Assembly: GCF_030463565.1 (NCBI RefSeq) | Contig: NC_134651.1 | Location: 12,102,734 to 12,166,733, forward strand | Length of the DNA stretch: 64,000 nt | Direction: 5' to 3' | DNA from: Pelecanus crispus | Lineage: Eukaryota > Chordata > Aves > Pelecaniformes > Pelecanidae | Shown here: in pieces, positions 13,001 to 24,159 of the stretch | Position numbering within the stretch: position 1 is the first letter of the stretch | Layout: the number at the start of each line of letters is the position of its first letter | Notes under the pieces: generated by a model | Told to the model about the DNA's origin: nothing | Database searches by the model: none | Seen by the model: the letters and a program-made list of their open reading frames with translations, nothing else | Position numbers and translations under genes: made by a program

Positions 13001-16000
13001 CCAGCAACTGTATTGTGAAAAGGCTTCCTCAACACTTCAAGAAAAACACTTTAAAAGCATAATATTGCTGAAGTTCTCTCTTTGATTTCTCTGGGCTTCA
13101 GTAGATTGAGGGAAGCAAGTTGCTCAAAGATCAGAGGAAGTCAAGAGGCTTTGAAAGGCAAAATACCTGACGGGAGGTGCTAACATACTAGAAGACATTA
13201 ACAGCTGAAGAAATGAAAGAACGGCTTTCAGATTCACACATATCCTGAGGTTACCAAATGCGCTGCAGAATAAGACAATTTGCTGATGAACCATTCCTCA
13301 TATTGCCTATTCACTGTAGTAGGTACTACTACACAGATGACGGCCTTCATCGTCTCACCCAAAGACTGCGCAAGTCTGTGCAATCTCCGGGCCTGTGCAC
13401 TGGGAATCAAGCCTGTTAATCTGGTGATACCCAGACCTCCATCCCGAGTGCTGGAATATAGGATGGCATCACAGGTACTGACTGGAAGATGTAGCCATTC
13501 CTTAACGGCCATTTGAATTGCCATGTCAGTAGGTACATAATTCACAACCCTTAGTACTGTGGCAGAAAAATGCCTAAAAAGATACAAACTGAACAAAAAT
13601 ACGTTATCACTGCAGGCTTATATCTGTAGAGAGCCTGAAATATCCTCCAAGTCTTGACCTACCCCATACATCTGTGGGCTGCAGGTGCTAGTGTTGACAT
13701 TTTCCTTCAGCACCCTGGAAATTTTTATTTTTGTCACAGAAGACATTATTTTATGCAAGAGATCCCAACATTTTGTTTTCCATCCTGCCCCAGCCAAGTT
13801 TCAACTCTCCATAGCTCAGATTTCCCCACAGGAGGGAGTTCGGGACATGCAGCCCACAGCATTTCATGGAGCTCGTTAGCAGGGGGCTTGAGGTGGGAGG
13901 ACAAGAGATGGACACCAGTACATGGGACAGGAGAGGCAGAAGCAGAGGCTGGGGAGCGGGGCAGCGGTGAAAGCCCTGCAGCAGCCATGGCCTGGAGAGG
14001 AATCGCAATTAGCCACTGGAGCCAGCTGCAAAGCATCTGTCCTACCTACCTGGGTACCCACGGCGAAGGAGACACTTCAGAGATTATCTGAACAACAGGC
14101 CAGAGCTGATTGAGGTGTGCAGGCTGGCTGACCGCATGGATAGCAGAGGACGGAGGGCTTCTTCAAATTAATTCCTTTTTGAACTACAGCATATTTCAGG
14201 GGTAGAATTTGTTATCAGAGCTTTTAAATGTGCCAGTGACAGCCCACATACCACAAGCCTTGGTAAAACTGTTCCAATGGTCATTTACCCTCACTGCTAA
14301 ACTGTGCTGTATTTCAAGCCTGGATTTGTTTAGCCTTCAAATGTGTTATATCATAATCTGCTCAACTGAGTAGCCTATTACTGAACATCTGTTCCCTATG
14401 TAGGCAATTTACTGAAAGCTCCCTTCCCCCAAGCATCTCTTTGATAAGTAAAGCAGGGTTCCTCAAATCATTCACTCATGAACCCAGCGTTTTAATCTTC
14501 CTTGTGGCTGTCCTCTGAGTATTCATCAATTCATCACCATCCGCCCCAAACAGAGGGCATCACCACAGGATACAATACTCCAGAAGGTGCTGCTGCCGCC
14601 GTGTCAGACACACGCAGTCCATACTCCATCTTCCAATTCCCATGCTCATACGTTACCCTTTTGGCCACATTTCACAGGAGGGGGATGTTCAGCTGATTGA
14701 TGCATCAAAAGCTCAAAACTTTTTTCCAAGCTGTTGCTTCCCATACTGGGTTCGTCGCACTGCTAGCATGGCTTTACGCTGGCCCGATAAATGGATTTTG
14801 TTTTGCCTGCTCCCAGTCCACCAAGTGATTCAGACGGCTGCCAGTAACCGCCCCCATTATTCAATACTCCCTGCGGTCTCCAAGTCATCCAAAAAAACTT
14901 TCAATCCTACTTGTATGTTTTCTTCCTGATGATTGACAGAAGTATTAAAACAGCACAGGGTCAGAACATGACACTGCAGGAACCAGACACACCTGTTGGT
15001 AACAACTCTTAAATTTATTGCTGCATTTAATTAGTTCAGCTAAAGAGCTTTTAAACCATTACACCTGCGCTGTGATTTTATTATGCTAACACACTAGCAT
15101 CCATACTCACACCTTTATCATCAAACTCCTAATCTCATAAGAAACTGACACTGAGGGAGCTCAGCAGGACCTTTGTTGCATAATTTGATAAGTCACATTA
15201 AAGAAAAGATTTAAAACTAATTAAAAAATTAATTCAATTCTTCTATTAGCCTATTATTTTCCTGGGACCAACATCACACTGAGAAGCGTAGTTACCTGAG
15301 CTACATAATGGGGAGCTAACTTCAGCGACTGGAGCTAAAGAGAAGAAAAAACACAGTTTACAAAAAAAAAAATAGCAGGTTAACAGCAACAAGTGTTTCC
15401 ACTGATGAACTTTTTCACATGAGCACTGAAGGTGAAGGAAGCTACTTCATGGAGATTAAAACTTTGCTGCCAAATGCAAGGGCTCCTACTGCAGAACTCG
15501 GTCCCACTGCACCACGGTGTGTGCTCAGGACTCTGGTAAAGGGCATGAAAGACGGTTATTAGATCACATACACAAACCACAGTCCCTGCAAGGACAGGAT
15601 CTCATCTCCCCAAGAGAGGATACATCAGATATGAACTCACATACTATAGCTGATGTTAGCCAAAAACATTAGTTGCACAAGATTCAGGAATGCAACATTT
15701 TTTCTATCAAAAGCAAGAGAGAAATTTATGTTTGTGATGACGTTGCTAAACCATTAGAGAAAGGAGCATTCTATTTTTCATGTGTTTCTCAGATGGGGCC
15801 ATACAGTAAATCCAGTTTTCCCTCCTCTCCCATATCTTATTACTATGATTAACGTCATCTAAGGAACGTTACATTGGACCTGGCAAGATTAGCTACATTT
15901 TAAAGATTTCCACAGCAACCAACATTCTCCATTTATTGAGCTGATTCTGTGGCCTTTACTAGATCGCTGGCTCACATTTACTGGTGCCAGATAGGGAGAT

Positions 16001-19000
16001 AACAGCATTCTTAAGTACTGAATTTCACCACACAAGAACTGGAAGGCTCACCACTAAAAAGTAGCATTATCTTAAATTTGCCTTACAAGAAGGGTAAGGT
16101 TCTTCATTCAAATTTCCCCCAGAGAAACAAAGGCAAATACAAAATTTACTGCAGTGGACGATGGAAAGACAAAACCCCTAAGATTTTGCTATCTTGTTAC
16201 GGCTGGTATTTCTTGACCAGCTGTGCCCATCAAATATGCAGGAAAGCCATTCCAGGACATTTCCTTTACCTATCCTGAGCCTTTTAAATGTCAGGGTTGC
16301 AGCCACAAACACAACACCACCATCCAACAGCAACAACTGTTTTTAAAGCTATGATGCTAAACAGCAGCCTGCTTGCCAGCAACACTCCTCCGTGGAAGCT
16401 GCCCAAGTTGGTTAAGTACCACAGGCTGGGCAAATAAATGCCAAGTGTCAGACAGAGGATAAATCAGAAAGGGCCGTGGAAACCATATGTCGTTTCAGAT
16501 GAGGCATGTTGTTACCCAGGAATTGTCTGTTTCTACTCAGGGAGCACGCTGACCCTGACAGATGGGCAAGATACCTCCATCACATCATAAACCCGTGAAG
16601 CTTTTAGTGAGAGGAGCCTCAGGAGGCTACCTAGCAAAGCTGGTGGTGGTATTCTTCCCAAGGAGGATGTCTGCAGACACAGACTGAGACTGTATATCCA
16701 GACGTGCAACATCTGAATCTATTTCACAGCAATCAGCCTTCACAAGCACCCTGCTCCACCCAAGCTTTCAGCATAGAATCATAGAATCGTCTAGGTTGGA
16801 AAAGACCTTTCAGATCATCCAGTCCAACCATTAACCTACACTACCAAGCCCACCTAAACCAATCAAGGGCAGACTAGACTAAACCATATCCCGAAGTGCC
16901 ACATCTACCCATTTTTTGAACACCTCCAGGGATGGTGACTCCACCACCTCTCTGGGCAGCCTGTTCCAATGCTTGACCACCCTTTCCGTAAAGAAATTTT
17001 TCCTAATTTCCAGTCTAAACCTCCCCTGGCGCAGCTTGAGCCCATTTCCTCTCGTCCTATCGCTAGCTACTTGGGAGAAGAGACCAACACCCACCTCACT
17101 ACAACCTCCTTTCAGGTAGTTGTAGAGAGCGATAAGGTCTCCCCTCAGCCTCCTCTTCTCCAGACTAAACAACCCCAGTTCCCTCAGCCGCTCCTCATAA
17201 GACTTGTTCTCCATACCCTTCACCAGCCTTGTTGCCCGTCTCTGAACACGCTCCAGCACCTCAATGTCTTTCTTGTGTTGAGGGGCCCAAAACTGGACAC
17301 AGTATTCCAGGTGCGGCCTCACCAGCGCCGAGTACAGGGGGACAATCACCTCCCTGCTCCTGCTGGCCACAGCATTCCTGATACAAGCCAGGATGCTGTT
17401 GGCCTTCTTGGCCAAGCATCAATAAAGCCACCTCACTCCCAGGTACTCTTGCTCCCGAGATCCTCTGAAATCAAGTGTGCTGTGAGATGGTGTTCCCAAA
17501 GACCATGGTGCACTCCACGTTTGGAGGACAGTTCTCTTCCGCAGATGTTTGTTTTTTAGGCTTTCCAGCAGACTCAGGAATGTGCTATCAAACAGCAACG
17601 TTCCCTCAAAAACGGGCTGAGAAGTGCACGTACTCAAAAAGCAGCCGAAACCGAAACCGTGCTGTCCCAAATAAAACACGCAGATTGGTCTAAACTACTT
17701 ACTGATAAAGCAATGCATCACAGATATTTAATACAAAGTTCCACTTAGCAGCCATGCAAATGTCAACTACTAGCATGTGACAGACATGCTGCAAAAAGAG
17801 TCAGTACTTCTGTCCTCAAGGAAAAGGGGGTTTTAAGCCCCTTTATGACAGAAACATCAGTCAGTCTGAAAAGAGATTTTGGTGACTAATTCTGGATTGA
17901 AGTGGGGAAACTCTTAGAGCCTTTGATCAAAACCAGAAAACAACCCAGAGGACTTCATAAAAGACTTTCTGTTAAGGAAATTTAGCCAAATTTTAGCACC
18001 CAAAGAACCTAGAGGATCACAGATTTAGGAAAAAATAGCAGCAGGGAAATTGTATTAGATGAAAAACTATAAGCACCACAATTTAAAGCAGCATTTTTTA
18101 ATTATTTTCTGTCTTACTGGGGTTTGTTTGAGAAGAAACTTCAGAACGCGAAGCTTTATGGTAATTCTCCTCACAGAGGTTATCGCTGCACAGAAAGAAG
18201 CGATGATCTGTGGAGTGCATCTATATGCAGCTTCGTGTTCCGAAATGCAAGAATGCTGATACCGTAGAGTGACTCCAACGTGCAGTTTCATGACTATGTC
18301 ACACGTGTCAGACAAGGCACAATGGAGTTTTGTTCACACTCAGCTTTCTCAACTGAGAAGTTTCCAATACTTAGGAAAAGCAGTTACTATGTGAAACACC
18401 AGAAGAAACTGCCATGGTCAGTCTCCTAATTATCTGCTATGAAATTATTTCTATTCCCCAAGCCTCGTCTTGGGGCCTCACAGTACAGAATGACAAAGGC
18501 AATCCTCAGTGCTTCTCATGGACAGCAACACATCGTCAGCAGGGACCAGCTCCAGGGCTCAGTGACGCTTGCTCGGGGCTCCACAAACCACTCTGCTTTC
18601 CCCCCAGGCCACAGAACTGCTGCACCACTGGAAGGAATTAACAAGGACCAGCCCCTTGCTGCCCACAGCCTGCCCCAGGGCACTCAAACGGTTTTCTCAG
18701 CCCTCCTTGTTTGCCTTCAATTTTAGCACTTTCAGTTTTTGGATCATTGCAAACCTGACCATGGCTAAGCCTGAGCTGAAGAGCTGTTAAGAAGAGGACA
18801 ATAAAAAGAAGCGATATAAAGAGAGATGCTTGGCTTTGAGATTAGCTCAAAGAGTCTTTTGGAAAGCCTACAACAGCCTGAAGAGAGTTAATTTGTGAGG
18901 AAATGTCACTACTGAAAAGATGATATGCCTCACCACTATGACAGAAGCAATTCTTGCCATCACAGTTTCACAAGCCTTGATTTAAACTGATCAAACCAGA

Positions 19001-21588
19001 CACCTGCCTATGCAAAGTAATATGACTTATATCAGCATCAAGAGAGAAAGACAAGCTTTGAAGTGAGAAAATATTAATCTGGGACTATGATGTGTGAGTT
19101 CTTATATTTAAGCGCTTGCATACTGTAAAACCTTCATTTCACTTAAACAAGAGTGCTAAAGTATACTCAAACTGAACAGCAGAAAAGACATTTCTCTGAA
19201 TCAAATGACGGGGTGTGTGGGGGGGGTGTCCTATTTCTTTCCTCCACAAGAAACTGTTTTCATGTCCCTGCAAGTGTTCTGGAGAGTAACCAGTCTCAAC
19301 GTCCTGGTTTTGGCTGGGATAGAGTTAATTTTCTTCCCTCTATCCCAGCAGAAACCAGGACACTCAGCTACACAGGAGGGTAGCTGGGGAGGCATGCAAA
19401 GGGAAGAAGAGGAAGGGTGTCACTGTTAAGCAAACAATTTTCCAATAATCTTCCCCACAGTGTGAGTTTTCCACCTGGGAGGTCAAACATTAGGGTCAAC
19501 ATTTTCTGCTCTAGGTCTTTATGCTAAACAAGCAACTAGTTTTCAAAAGGTTTGTACAACCCCACTCCCAACTACAGCAGGAGGGAACTGCAGGTGCTTG
19601 CTTTTGAAAGCCAGAATATTTTTATTTTAGACTAAAGTCATGTAGGCACCTATCATTTTCATGGCTGCCAACTGTAAGCCTTCTAGACTCTCCATCTCTG
19701 TTAGCTGCTCTTCCCTACTGTTCAAAAGCTGCACGGTGAAAGGTAGCAAAGCCTATTTTAACAGGCTAGCATAAGTGTTACAATGAAGCAACAGAAAAAA
19801 AAAACTCCCAAAAATCAAGCTCGTCAACAAATTTTAGCATAATCTGCCTGTGTTAAATCTCTAACTATAATCTGTCTTGCAAGAACTCACAGAAGTTTAC
19901 CAACTGTAGCACATAATCTACTGTCACAGCCTCAAAAATACCACAAGCCCTGTAAAAAGCATATTACTTGCCAGTCTTGAGCGACAGGGCATAGTTTTGT
20001 AAGATTGATTTAGTTAAACATTTACTTCATTTCCAGTCCAAGAGTTGTGATAGGCCTCAGGCCCATCTTACCCAGCTGAGAAATTGACCTCTTTTCTACT
20101 TGTTACAGAGAATTTAATATGGTGACATTTATGAGTTCCTCCAGTAGCAGCTCATGAGATCAGGCTATCCAAGTATTTCACCATAAAAAACATTCAGATG
20201 AAGTTTTAACCCATTACACTGAGAGATCAAATCTAAACTGCCTGGCTTTGGTTGCTTGTTGATGCTGTGTTTTGGGGTTTTTTTCTTAATAATTAATTTT
20301 ATTTATCTCCATAAGTGGGCTTTTTGCCTTGAATATTGCATTTAAGAGACACATTCACTTTACTACTGCAAGATGTGGTCTCTTTGTTACTAACAGCAAA
20401 ATTAACTGGAGTCAACACTGTATCAGGAATTAGATATTATACAGGCATCTTAGCCCCTGAGTATTAGATGGACTTGGACCCTCCACAAAGGCAAACCAGC
20501 ACTCCAGATCCAGAGGCAATGCAGAGGAAAGCATGACTCTGCCCTGAGTCAGCTCAGATCCAGCAGTCTTATTAATTCGGACTCTACACCACAGAAATTG
20601 GGCTCTCGTAGTCTTGAGCTGATCCTGGAAGCAGCACAGCCACATTCACAGAGCCTAGGCCAGGGGATTAGGTCCAGCCAGCATCAAGCTGGCTCCACAT
20701 GAAGCCATTTGCACATGCCGCATGGCTTACTTGTAAACCAGGACAAAGCCACCCACAGGTAACTAAGGGCTGACTAACTTGGACAGAGTAGAACTGGCTC
20801 ACGTTAACTCACTCATGACTAAAACATCGCATTCAATTCCACAGTAATTGTAGCAAATGGACCAAACAGATCATTAGTGTGAACTCACCTCGGACTTGAC
20901 CTGGAGACAAGTGACTGTTTTTCCTGGCATTTATTGCCAGTACATCCTCACTAAACTGCTCAGTCAACAAGTGTCCAGCTGCTGTATCTGTGCTGGCAGG
21001 GCACCTGCCTCTTTTCTTATGTTTCTTCCTCCACATGTCCTCCTCGTCCTTTTCATCAGAACCAGAAGACTTCTGCAGAGCTGAAAGGTATCTCAGGCTG
21101 TTCGATACTCTCCCTCCCAGGGCATCACTCATATTTAACAAGTCAGCTGCAGCTCCACGCTGATGTCCGTAATAGTCTTCCTCCACCTCCAAGTCTCCTT
21201 CTGGGCTAACAATGGCATTTTTTTTATGAGGACATCTGTTCAGAGCGGTTTGGGGTTTATCATTCTCAAATCCTCCAGGCATGGGCTGTTCCAGGTGAGA
21301 TGTTCGGACCGGTGAATAGCTGTGCACATTCAACCCATTCCTGGCTGGATTATCCTTCACCAGGCCTCTCCTCAGGGGCGGGTCCAGATCCGAGCTGGGG
21401 TCATTCAAGGTGCTCTCTTCTAGCTGCATCTTCTGCGCAATGTGATTCAAATAGGACCGGAATCGGCCACTGTGGTGCTTTTGCACAAGCCTCGCATAAG
21501 CGTTCTTCTGGGGAGCAGCAGGCTTGCTCGATCCCTCTTTGGCACCTTGGGCAGAAGTAGTACTTCTCACATACCCCAGATGATCCAT
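3906..21588 (-). CDS. DIS3L2: DIS3L2, DIS3-like 3'-5' exoribonuclease 2, 5' coding part (three exons, partial)
   Basis: Joined coding exons 21588-20889, 4507-4349 and 4048-3906 on the minus strand. DIS3L2 is an RNase II/RNB-family exonuclease that degrades 3'-oligouridylated RNAs such as pre-let-7 in the cytoplasm. Recognition rests on the last two exons, which carry the vertebrate DIS3L2 N-terminus: an LGTPRG stretch, then [15 protein letters not shown] and GLKKGELIQ. The phases are compatible (1 then 1, ending in phase 0 after LIQ). The cold-shock and RNB catalytic domains are not in the window; the next exons must lie left of base 1. The predicted protein begins with about 269 residues ahead of the conventional methionine (minus-strand ATG at 4400), which I do not know from mammalian DIS3L2. 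Gene identity is firm; use of the first exon in the main transcript is inferred. Confidence 0.85.
4349..4507 (-). CDS. DIS3L2: DIS3L2 exon with the conventional start
   Basis: A 159-base exon between acceptor TTGATTTCAG|GT and donor CAGAG|GTATT. The 3' part encodes [17 protein letters not shown], matching the N-terminus of vertebrate DIS3L2; that ATG is at 4400 with A at -3. The roughly 105 bases upstream of this ATG inside the exon are also open and in frame with the exon at 20889-21588, as expected if both are coding. The exon length is a multiple of three and keeps phase 1 on both sides. Confidence 0.8.
5913..5953. repeat. Tandem 18-bp repeat with ATTTGCAAAT core
   Basis: AACTGATTTGCAAATGCC occurs perfectly at 5913-5930 and 5936-5953 (23-base period). 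Each copy holds a palindromic ATTTGCAAAT, related to POU-factor octamer sites. It lies in the DIS3L2 intron. No function can be shown from sequence. Confidence 0.6.
6155..6310 (+). mobile_element. Old CR1-type LINE 3' end
   Basis: A degraded match to the CR1 3' end: a CACCCAGAGAGGT start, then TTCATTGGCAGTTCTTAATAG, GACACACATCTGCCAGAATTGG, then GATTACACGAGCTTGTAAGGTCC and a TTTCTATGAC end. The order and spacing fit the end of ORF2 plus 3'-UTR of an older CR1 subfamily. No reading frame remains. Confidence 0.7.
8271..8325. repeat. Short degenerate TCAACTA repeat
   Basis: TCAACTA recurs about four times within 50 bases (CAGTTGATCAACTAGATGG and onward). A small local duplication tract in intron DNA. 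Confidence 0.5.
13234..13596 (-). pseudogene. R2-clade non-LTR retrotransposon remnant (part of the reverse-transcriptase polyprotein)
   Basis: A 120-codon minus-strand open frame carrying VKEWLHLP, then TRDGGLGI and [16 protein letters not shown]. This is the arrangement found just after the reverse-transcriptase core in R2-like non-LTR elements: a W-L-LP motif, a DGGLG motif, then a basic QARRLHRL segment. It is distinct from CR1. Neither the catalytic RT core nor an endonuclease domain was recognised nearby, so this is a broken fragment. It lies in a DIS3L2 intron, not in 28S rDNA where canonical R2 elements insert. Confidence 0.65.
16772..17414 (-). mobile_element. CR1 LINE, 5'-truncated, 3' end of ORF2 intact
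   Basis: The minus strand reads into the C-terminal end of a CR1 reverse-transcriptase polyprotein. The frame from about 17415 to 16879 is 178 codons, with [51 protein letters not shown] and the terminal [17 protein letters not shown] before the normal stop. It is followed by the CR1 3'-UTR motif (TTGGACTGGATGATCTGAAAGG-like) and two copies of the 8-bp tail ATTCTATG at 16772-16788. The 5' end is truncated at about 17414, as in most CR1 copies. The uninterrupted frame suggests a relatively young insertion. CR1 is the dominant LINE of birds. Confidence 0.95.
19301..19361. repeat. Inverted repeat resembling bird LTR ends
   Basis: The left arm 19301-19324 and right arm 19338-19361 are inverted copies matching at 22 of 24 positions, with a 13-base spacer. 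The arm (GTCCTGGTTTTGGCTGGGAT...) followed by AGAGTTAATTTTCTTCC resembles the start of a common avian ERVL-type LTR. The opposite arm is the same end in reverse. No internal retroviral genes were seen. It could be a collapsed pair of LTR ends or a small non-autonomous fold-back element. Confidence 0.55.
20889..21588 (-). CDS. DIS3L2: DIS3L2 N-terminal extension exon (233 codons)
   Basis: Open frame of 233 codons plus one base. The ATG at 21588 has G at -3 and G at +4, and an in-frame TAA lies 11 codons upstream. The exon ends in a consensus donor, GAG|GTGAGT. A pyrimidine-rich acceptor candidate (TTTGAAG) lies about 20 bases before the ATG. The one-base overhang is completed to Gly by the first two bases of the exon starting at 4507, so the join is in frame. 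The protein is hydrophilic with no membrane segment. Residues 28-58 are mixed basic and look most conserved ([11 protein letters not shown]...), 176-185 are acidic, and KKHKKRGR at 188-195 resembles a nuclear localisation signal. I do not recognise a domain. Alternatives: the exon could belong to an unrelated transcript, or be an alternative first coding exon. Confidence 0.65.
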
Positions 21589-21599
21589 AGCACAGTAAA

Positions 21600-24159
21600 A
21601 GGCCCAAACTTCAAATAGTTATAAATAGACACAGGGGAAAAAAGGGTTATTGTCTTGAAACAAAGCATCAAATAATTAATTACGCTGAAAAACACAAAAA
21701 TGTACTAAATGAGAATGTATTGACCTTTACAGAAATCCTGGGTTGGTAAGTCACTCCACTGGGGGGGAAGGAGTTTCACGATGTACTCAGCATCTGCCCT
21801 GCACCAAATCCCAGTCAGTGACCTAGGAGCGACCACTGCCCGTAAGCCGTACCTGCCCGTATGCCACACAAAACGGGGATTTTTGTTGCGAGGCTGACAC
21901 CCCAAATATAAGGGATTCTTTTAATCTGCTCTTTCTTGCCTTTGAAAAAGACAGGTGAATTAAGGCAGTAACTGACAGACTGTATCAGATGCATCAGTTT
22001 AGTGGTAGGCAGAAGTAAAATCTTGTCATGTCCAACCTGAACTCTTCAAAAATAACTGCATCCTTACTGAAGTGCTTCAATGTTGCAGTAAAAAACATAC
22101 ATTGCCTGTTACCTGCCCCCCACAGTGACTGACCCTTCTGGATTATATAGGACATTTGCTTCAAATATGAAGACTAACCATTTCAGCTTGTCTTTCTAGC
22201 CATAAACTCACCCTCAGTGTGACTGACATACAATAAATTCCCTAGCACAACTAATTATCTTGCAAGAGCTCATAGTTCTTAGTGATTGAGACACACTGGC
22301 TGCCACTCCACCCAGCGCCAGTTTCTGTAGATGGTATTATGCCTCCACCTTTGCGGCATGAATGTGGAACTTAAGTAGATCAAACATCTTTCAACCCTGT
22401 TTCAAGTGCTCTAGCTTTTAAGTTTTTGGAGTGAAACAATCTAGTAAATTGTCCTCAGCTAATATTAAGGTAAATTATAGGTATGGACAGGACATAGCAA
22501 TGATTTTTGCTGTATCTAACAATAAAAAAGGAAAATAAAAATATATTTATAATGGAGCCCAGTGCAACTGCTGTCTTCTGTGGGTTTTCATAAAAAGGCT
22601 TTTTTTTTTTTTTTTTCTTTCAAGGCATGTTTGAAGCTGAACTTCACCCCAGCTGGTACATTGAGAACTTCAGAGCTCACTCTCATCTCTTCTATGCCAG
22701 AACTGAGGGGCACTGGACTCTAAAGCTAAAATAAAGATACTGTCCATTAAATCTCCCTCTCTTTGCTTCTCTAAGCACAGGGGTGTTGGCAGGGCAGAAT
22801 ACAGAGCTCAGCAGAAGAGAAATTTATATTCCCTTCCCGACTCCCACCATGCTTGGAACCTTTCTTTGCCCTTACTCAGCCCTCTTCTCCCTTTTGCTGC
22901 ATTTGCACAGAGGATAAGCACCCTGGCAGTCTCCTCCGTGCACACACTGCCTGGGAACAGGGCATCATCCAGCAGGGACCAAGGACTGCAGCGCCGACTC
23001 CTCCTCAGAATGCCTGCTCTAGCCCTTTCGGAGAAACAATGCGCATTGCAGCGAGATTTACTTTAGTAATTGAGCACGGATGTGAACAGGCTTCATAATA
23101 CAAAGCAAAAATTAAAAATCCCTGAATAAATAGGAAAAATTCTATGTGTGGTTTGTGATTCTTGTTCCTAAGATTTTCCATTGGTGCTGGCCAATAGCTA
23201 AACTCTTCTAATAGACTGACCTGCTACAGCGCTATTACAAAACCCTCACACGGGTAGGTCTACAGCAAGCTTTCTTTTAACGTCACCTCCTCCCGTTGCC
23301 AATTCAATAGAAGTAGATAACATTTATAAAAGCCAGCGAGACTACTCTCCAAACACCGGTTCCGGGATACAGGAGTTTGCCGTCTTTATTTACAAGTAAA
23401 GAATAAACATTCACACCTCGTCTCCACTATAATTTCTCCAACTTTAATCACGTTAGCAGTTAGCAATCGGAGCACGGTCAAAAACGGGCTGACAGGCCCC
23501 CACGCATTACGGTTTCGCTATTAGTTTTCCGTGGGCAGCCGGGAATTGACAGCTCCCCAACAGCCGGGGAGCAGAGGGAGGGCAGAGGTGGTACGAAGCG
23601 TCCCCACCCCGCCTCGTCCCCGCCGCCGGGACAGCCGTGCGGACGGGCGAGGTGCCGGGATGGCAGCGCCGAGGGGAGACGCTCGCTTAGCCGGGCCCAG
23701 GATGAAAGCTGCCCCTCTTACTTTGATCCGGCTGTTCCTCAAGAGCGGCGCCGGCCTCCATCACCCGCCCGCCGCCGCGCAGGGCAGGGCGCTCCGGGGC
23801 TGCCCCAGCCGCGCACAGCAGCCGGGGCGGGCTCCCCTCGGGAGCGGGGCCTGCCCGGGGCAGCCCCCCCGCCCGCCGCCCCCCCTGCCAGGCGCCCACG
23901 CCACCGCTCTCGCCCGGAGCGCCCGCGACACCCCCTCGGCAACGCACCCCGGGCTACCCCCGCCCTTCTGCGGGGCCCGAAGCGGAGGCTGACCGCGCCG
24001 CGCCCGCCGGACGAGCCCGCAAACCGCCGGGCCCGGCCCCCCGTCACGGCGGCGGCGCTGCCACGGGGCTGGCAGGGCCCGAGGGCCGCCACCCCCTCCC
24101 GCCCGGGACGCCGGTGACGGGCCCGCGGAGGGGGCACCGCGCCCGGCCCCGCCACTCAC
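21600..24159 (-). other. DIS3L2 first intron
   Basis: Between the putative CpG-island exon and the extension exon. Mostly AT-rich, with a run of T at about 22600-22616. It becomes CpG-island sequence to the right of 23.5 kb. I see no further gene in it. Confidence 0.5.

Larger units (their letters stand above)
4508..20888 (-). other. Large DIS3L2 intron with repeat remnants
   Basis: A 16.4-kb intron between the extension exon and the exon with the conventional start. It contains an old CR1 tail (about 6155-6310), an R2-clade LINE remnant (13234-13596), a younger CR1 copy (16772-17414), an LTR-end-like hairpin (19301-19361), an A/T-rich stretch near 7320-7370 and short direct repeats. I recognised no other exon. 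Confidence 0.6.

Noticed and set aside
14040-14160. Short plus-strand frame with a protein-like [20 protein letters not shown] stretch
   Set aside because: About 50 codons without a start codon or clear splice sites, and no family recognised; probably chance or a transposon scrap.
16969-17559. 196-codon plus-strand frame
   Set aside because: It is the reverse-strand shadow of the CR1 ORF2 fragment.
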